Origin: Catenulispora rubra
GTDB lineage: Bacteria; Actinomycetota; Actinomycetes; Streptomycetales; Catenulisporaceae
Direction: 5' to 3'
Length of the DNA: 62,505 bases
Assembly: GCF_015356825.1 (NCBI RefSeq)
Contig: NZ_JAACYW010000033.1
Coordinates: 1 to 62,505 of the forward strand
Shown: one piece after another, positions 58,736 through 62,505 of the stretch
Position numbering within the stretch: the stretch's first letter is position 1
How the letters are laid out: every line of letters starts with the position of its first letter
Position numbers and translations under genes: made by a program
Notes under the pieces: generated by a model
The model's input: the letters and a program-made list of their open reading frames with translations, nothing else
What the model was told of the DNA's origin: nothing
Database searches by the model: none

Positions 58736-61381
58736 TCACTGCTGGTTCTGGCCCCCGGAAGGCACCCGGATCTTCCAGATCCCGCGTCCGTGCGTGGCCG
58801 CGTACAGGTTTCCGTCCGGGCCGAGCTGCAGTTGCAGCGTGGCGTTGGTCGGCAGACCGTTGCCCAGGATGCTCCAGCAGGAGGAGTGCGCGCCCTCGTA
58901 GAACACGCCCAGGTCGGTGGCCAGCGCGATGCCGCCGTGCGGCAGGATCTGGATGGAGTCGGCCGGGACGTCGGGCAGGTTCGCCGAGATGTCCTTCCAG
59001 GTGGTGCCGCCGTCGTGGCTTTCGAAGATGTGGCCGAAGTCCGCGCCGGGGCCTTCGGTCCACTTCCGGGAGAAGCCGCTGACCGCGACGTAGACGTGGT
59101 TGGCGTCGCTGGGGTCGATGGCGATGGAGGACAGGTAGCGGTTGGGCAGCGAGGTGCCGTCGGTGGGCAGGGTCAGCTGGTGCCAGCCGGTGCCGTCGGC
59201 GTTGCCGACCGCGATGCCGCGGCTGAAGCCGACGCTGTTGCAGCCGCCGCCGCACCACGCCGCGTAGATCTTGCCGCCGGAGGAGGCGACGGCTGAGGAG
59301 AGGTGGCCGGTGCCGAGGTCGTAGACGTCGGTCCAGTCCGAGGTGGCGCGGATCGCGAAGCCCTTGGTCTGGACGGCGACGTGCTGGCCGCCGGCGACCC
59401 AGGTGTTCGGGTTCTTGATGTCGGCGGTGAACGGCGCGGTGAAGCGGGCGGTGCCGTTGACGCCGTCGTTCGGCGGCACGTTGTACTCAGTGGACGTCGA
59501 AGGATCGGTGGAGACGTTCTGGCCGCAGTCGTTAGTCACCCACATGTTCTCGTTGGTGTACTCCTGGGCGATGTTGCAGCCGTTGGCCGGGTCGACGAGG
59601 GTGTCGCCGCCGTCGCCGCCGAAGTTGGAGCCCATGACCGCGGGGCCGCTGCGCAGGATCGACTGGCCGTTGTCCTGCAGGCCGCCGGAGACCGCGACGC
59701 CCTTGCCGGACGGGTCGGCGCCGACGCCCACCGAGTAGTACTGCAGGGTGTCGATGGTGCCGTCGTTGAGCGACTGCCAGTCGGCGGCGTGGCCGCCGGA
59801 GTCCAGCACGCCGGCCACGGGGCGCTTGTAGACGCCGCCGTCGTTACCGACCACGACGTAGGCCTTGCCGCCCATGCTGCCGATCGCGACCGCGTGCTGG
59901 TCGGAGTGGGTCGTGGGGGAGCAGGTGCCGGTCTGCTTGGTCGGGTCGATCGACCAGCAGGGGTAGGTGAAGTTCCAGTACGGCCCGACCGTGTTCCAGG
60001 TGGCGCCGGCGTCGTGGGACTCGTAGACCTCTTCCAGACCCATGTAGACGTGGTTGGGGTCGGTGGGGTCGACCTGCAGGAACTGGTTGTACCAGGCCTG
60101 GACGCCGGGGTTGTAGGTGGCGCCGGTCTCGGCCGAGCCGGAGGCCTCCAGCTTCGGCGAGTCGGCGATCAGCGACCAGGGGCCGAACGGCGTGCCGTTG
60201 GAGACGTAGACACCGCCGAGCGTGGACTGCGCACTGGAGATCTTCGTCGGGTCCTGGTTGATGGCGTAGAACTTCGAGCCGTCGACAGACCGCGCGAACG
60301 TCACCGCACCCACATTCGCCGCCGCGGTCGGCAGGTCGCCGAGCGAGGTCGTGATCCGGGTCCAGGTACCGCCGGACTTGGTGTAGAAGCCGTTGTAGGT
60401 GTCACCGCTGCGCCAGCCGATGGCAGCGATCAGCTTGGACGGGTCTGTCGGGTCCGCGGTGACGTCGTTGACGATGTTCTTGTACGGTGCAGCCGGGTCC
60501 GTGGCCTGAGACCCGCCGGGCAGGTACGTCGGATTCGGCGCGAACTCCAGCTTCCACGCGCCGTGCAGATCACTCAACGGATGCGAGTACAGGCCGCGGG
60601 TGGTGGCCGCGTAGACGGTGCCACCGATGAAGCGGATCTTGCGGATGCTCGTGGACTGCAACTCGGTGCCGCCGACCCGGTCGTGCGTGGAGAACGTCCC
60701 ATGCACCGGGTGCGAGAGCACATACACACCGGAGCCGGTGAAGGTGTCCGAGGCGGTGTTCGCCTCACCGGTGGCGTACCACAGCCGACCGGACGCATCC
60801 AGCTCCAGGTCCCCGGTCGAGGCCGCGGGCAGCGCCTCAGAGATCGGCGTCCACTGCCCACCACCGGTGGAGGAACGCCACACGCCGCCGTTCGCACCGC
60901 CGGCGTAGATGTGCCCGGCATTGTCCGCAGCCATACCGGTCATCCGACCGGTGACATTCCCGGCACCGCCGGAGGAGTTGGAGTCATAGTCGCGGTACAG
61001 CGGATCGTCGGAGTTGTAGGCCGCTGTGGTAACAGACTTCCACGTCGGCCCGTAATGCGGCATCGACTGAATCTGCTGCCACGCCGCACCATACGCGCCA
61101 GGCGCCACGATCCCGGGCGCACTACGCGCCGCGAAATACTCATTGTCGGCAGCGGTCGGGTCATCGACGCCACCATCGGGGTTGCCGGGAGGACCGCCCA
61201 CCGCAGAAGACCGAATGTGTCCCGTAGAAGCAGTGGTCGAAGACTTGACCGCGTGCGGCCGGTTGTGGGGTTGGGTGGCTCCGGCGTTGTCGGCGGCCGC
61301 CTGCGGGCCCGCCAAAACCATGGCCAAAGCCGCGCAGGCCGCTCCGATCGGGAGCAGTCTCAGGCGCGTGGCAGTTCGCAT
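58736..61381 (-). CDS. Large secreted BNR/sialidase-like beta-propeller protein
   Basis: This 881-residue exported protein has a signal peptide (LLPIGAACAALAMVLAGPQA...) and two linked propellers of the sialidase/GH74/VPS10 type. Asp-box-like motifs recur: SSTGGGQWT, SKSGGTWTRI-like, SHDAGATWNTV and SHDGGTTWKDI. Blade phrases such as DPTDPNHVYMGLEEVYESHD and DPSDANHVYVAVSGFSRKW are typical of xyloglucanase-like or photosystem-stability-factor-like propellers. The acidic pair needed for GH74 activity cannot be located with confidence. It may bind or degrade a polysaccharide, or serve as an adhesive surface protein. Cysteines cluster in CWSIDPTKQTGTC and CGGGC. Confidence 0.82.
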   Translation of the reverse strand: MRTATRLRLLPIGAACAALAMVLAGPQAAADNAGATQPHNRPHAVKSSTTASTGHIRSSAVGGPPGNPDGGVDDPTAADNEYFAARSAPGIVAPGAYGAAWQQIQSMPHYGPTWKSVTTAAYNSDDPLYRDYDSNSSGGAGNVTGRMTGMAADNAGHIYAGGANGGVWRSSTGGGQWTPISEALPAASTGDLELDASGRLWYATGEANTASDTFTGSGVYVLSHPVHGTFSTHDRVGGTELQSTSIRKIRFIGGTVYAATTRGLYSHPLSDLHGAWKLEFAPNPTYLPGGSQATDPAAPYKNIVNDVTADPTDPSKLIAAIGWRSGDTYNGFYTKSGGTWTRITTSLGDLPTAAANVGAVTFARSVDGSKFYAINQDPTKISSAQSTLGGVYVSNGTPFGPWSLIADSPKLEASGSAETGATYNPGVQAWYNQFLQVDPTDPNHVYMGLEEVYESHDAGATWNTVGPYWNFTYPCWSIDPTKQTGTCSPTTHSDQHAVAIGSMGGKAYVVVGNDGGVYKRPVAGVLDSGGHAADWQSLNDGTIDTLQYYSVGVGADPSGKGVAVSGGLQDNGQSILRSGPAVMGSNFGGDGGDTLVDPANGCNIAQEYTNENMWVTNDCGQNVSTDPSTSTEYNVPPNDGVNGTARFTAPFTADIKNPNTWVAGGQHVAVQTKGFAIRATSDWTDVYDLGTGHLSSAVASSGGKIYAAWCGGGCNSVGFSRGIAVGNADGTGWHQLTLPTDGTSLPNRYLSSIAIDPSDANHVYVAVSGFSRKWTEGPGADFGHIFESHDGGTTWKDISANLPDVPADSIQILPHGGIALATDLGVFYEGAHSSCWSILGNGLPTNATLQLQLGPDGNLYAATHGRGIWKIRVPSGGQNQQ

Positions 61382-61559
61382 GCCGTGGGATCCCTACTGT
61401 CGAGGAACAGTGATGCAGTGCCAGCCCGAAGCGTGCCATGTGCCATGGCAGCGGTCAGCCCCCGGGCGGTCAAGATTCGGTAAATGTGGGGTCTCACTAG
61501 GGGGTTGGTCTGCGCCGACGCCATGGACCATGGTCGAAGGGCACTGTCATGCTTGGCCA

Positions 61560-62009
61560 ATGTCCTTGTCCTTGCTGTCTTCGGAGCCGTCAAAGCCGCA
61601 CACCTCCGGCATACGGCGGTTTCTAGCGGTGCTGGCCGTCGACGCCGTCTGCTTCGTGGCACTCGCATGGGGCGGCTTCGCCGACGCGATACAAGGACTG
61701 GACTGGGAATCCCGCCGCACGCCGAGACCACCCACGCACTATTTCAGCTGGGCCCTACTCCTGGTCGCCGGCGCGCTGGCAGTACACGCGTTTTACGCGT
61801 ACTGGCGCAACTGGACCCCGGAGGCGGGGCTCCAGCTGCTGTTGGCAATCGTGGCCGGCATCAGCGGACTCAGCACCCTGAGCGCGAGCGGCGACGGAGC
61901 CGCACCCCAGCCGAACCCCGTCCACACGACGCAGACGCCCAACGCCTTCTTCTGCTACAGCGGCGGCCAGTGCTACATGAACGGGACACCGGTCAGCGGC
62001 CACCCGTAG
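61560..62009 (+). CDS. Small membrane protein with three hydrophobic segments and a Cys-containing tail
   Basis: This 149-residue protein has hydrophobic segments FLAVLAVDAVCFVALAWGGF, FSWALLLVAGALAVHAFYAY and LQLLLAIVAGISGLSTLSA. A tail of about 40 residues follows and ends NAFFCYSGGQCYMNGTPVSG, with a C-x5-C pair that may form a disulfide or bind metal. The start is uncertain: ATG 61560 and ATG 61530 are in frame and neither has a ribosome binding site. Codon use is less GC3-biased than its neighbours. It ends at dispersed repeat copy B. No family is recognised. Confidence 0.6.
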   Translation: MSLSLLSSEPSKPHTSGIRRFLAVLAVDAVCFVALAWGGFADAIQGLDWESRRTPRPPTHYFSWALLLVAGALAVHAFYAYWRNWTPEAGLQLLLAIVAGISGLSTLSASGDGAAPQPNPVHTTQTPNAFFCYSGGQCYMNGTPVSGHP

Positions 62010-62011
62010 AC

Positions 62012-62418
62012 GCGGACGAGCCCAGGCTGACCACATGGTTCGCCGCGTCCGACCGGACCACGCGGGGTGTTGGTTCTGGTTCCGTTCACGGCGATGACGC
62101 GGCGAGGGACCCAGAACCCGGCGACCACAAGCAGCACCGCCAGCAGACAACGCGGCGCAGGCAACAGCGGATGCAAAGCCGAACAGTCGCGGGCCGCCGG
62201 CAAACCGTCGGACGCGCGGGTCGCCCCCTCGTCGAGGAGGCCCGCCAGAGGCCTCAAGGCACCCATCACGCACGACGATTGCCGCCTACGCAACGCATGC
62301 GCAGTGACTCGGACTTATGCGTGGTCTTGTCCACGAAAACCGCCGGCCGCCAGCGTGACATGCGGTGCACAACCGAACTGCGTCCCCCTGCGAGGCCATC
62401 AAACCATTGGCGAAGCCG
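62012..62418 (+). repeat. Dispersed repeat, copy B (about 405 bp), inverted relative to copy A
   Basis: This matches copy A (9012-9405) when one is reverse-complemented. Here the right hairpin arm GGCGAGGGACCCAGAACC (62101-62118) is intact and the left arm is decayed to GGTTCTGGTTCCGTTC. Both copies lack a shared reading frame over their full length, although a short stretch (CAVTRT, RKPPAAS, AQPNCVP when translated) remains similar in one frame. Confidence 0.85.
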
Positions 62419-62505
62419 GCGTGCGCGGGCGGGGTTCTTGGCGGCGGAGGCGCTGCCGCGGGAGGCGAAGGCTGTGGCGTAGCGTCCCGAGGGCGACTTC
62501 ACGAT
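62419..62505. other. Right edge: possible gene on the minus strand entering the window
   Basis: On the minus strand the bases from 62505 inward encode an open frame with all codons GC-ending (VKSPSGRYATAFASRGSASA, from GTG 62502) that runs into repeat copy B. It could be the C-terminal part of a gene outside the window or chance. I see nothing else here. Confidence 0.25.

Noticed and set aside
61484..62482. A 332-residue frame overlapping the small membrane protein and repeat copy B
   Set aside because: The alternative frame at 61560-62009 gives clear hydrophobic segments, whereas this one is Arg-rich low complexity typical of a shadow frame.

Overview
The window is GC-rich DNA with strong G/C preference at third codon positions, many GTG/TTG starts and several TANNNT-N6/7-start leaderless promoters. 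It carries an actinobacterial methyltransferase family (Methyltransf_19), a mycobacterial-type oversized P-type ATPase, an MgtA-like glycosyltransferase and the actinobacterial sulfur leader-peptide family. This points to a filamentous actinomycete; Catenulispora-like is my guess and is not proven. I see no rRNA, tRNA, CRISPR array, transposase or prophage genes.

Layout. 1-9000: flavodoxin-type reductase, a leaderless hypothetical gene, a 1525-residue P-type ATPase divergent from a small Ala/Lys-rich membrane protein, a minisatellite and an anchored DsbA-like protein. 9000-9480 is a gene-free dispersed repeat. 10012-13364: a tightly coupled glycosyltransferase/deacetylase/glycosyltransferase operon. 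13384-16078: a TetR repressor divergent from two paralogous alpha/beta hydrolases, with a palindromic operator placed between -35 and -10. 16222-26184: secreted or lipid-anchored proteins and small enzymes, ending with a modular GH87-type alpha-1,3-glucanase whose upstream region has MalR-like repeats. 26616-34310: two near-identical APC permeases flanking a GntR regulator and an unusual pair made of a membrane-anchored HTH-like protein and an exported WD40 propeller.

34400-47936 is the most informative region. It is a sulfur-scavenging superlocus of two divergent transcription units. One encodes four luciferase-like flavin monooxygenases and a flavin reductase. The other encodes two complete amino-acid-type ABC importers and an SsuD-like alkanesulfonate monooxygenase. 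Each unit is headed by a tiny leader peptide of the same family (RRHhDLxRhxSALCP) and each has the same roughly 21-bp DNA element in the same orientation at its promoter. The simplest reading is that cysteine or sulfur status is sensed twice: by a repressor on the DNA element and by a ribosome-mediated switch on the leader.

48052-62009: Tat-exported metallophosphoesterase, AraC regulator/SDR pair, a Phd-like conserved protein, Na+/H+ antiporter, MBL hydrolase divergent from a LysR regulator across a perfect palindrome, a lipoprotein, an alpha/beta hydrolase, an 881-residue secreted propeller protein and a small membrane protein. 62012-62418 holds a second, inverted copy of the 9000-9400 repeat.
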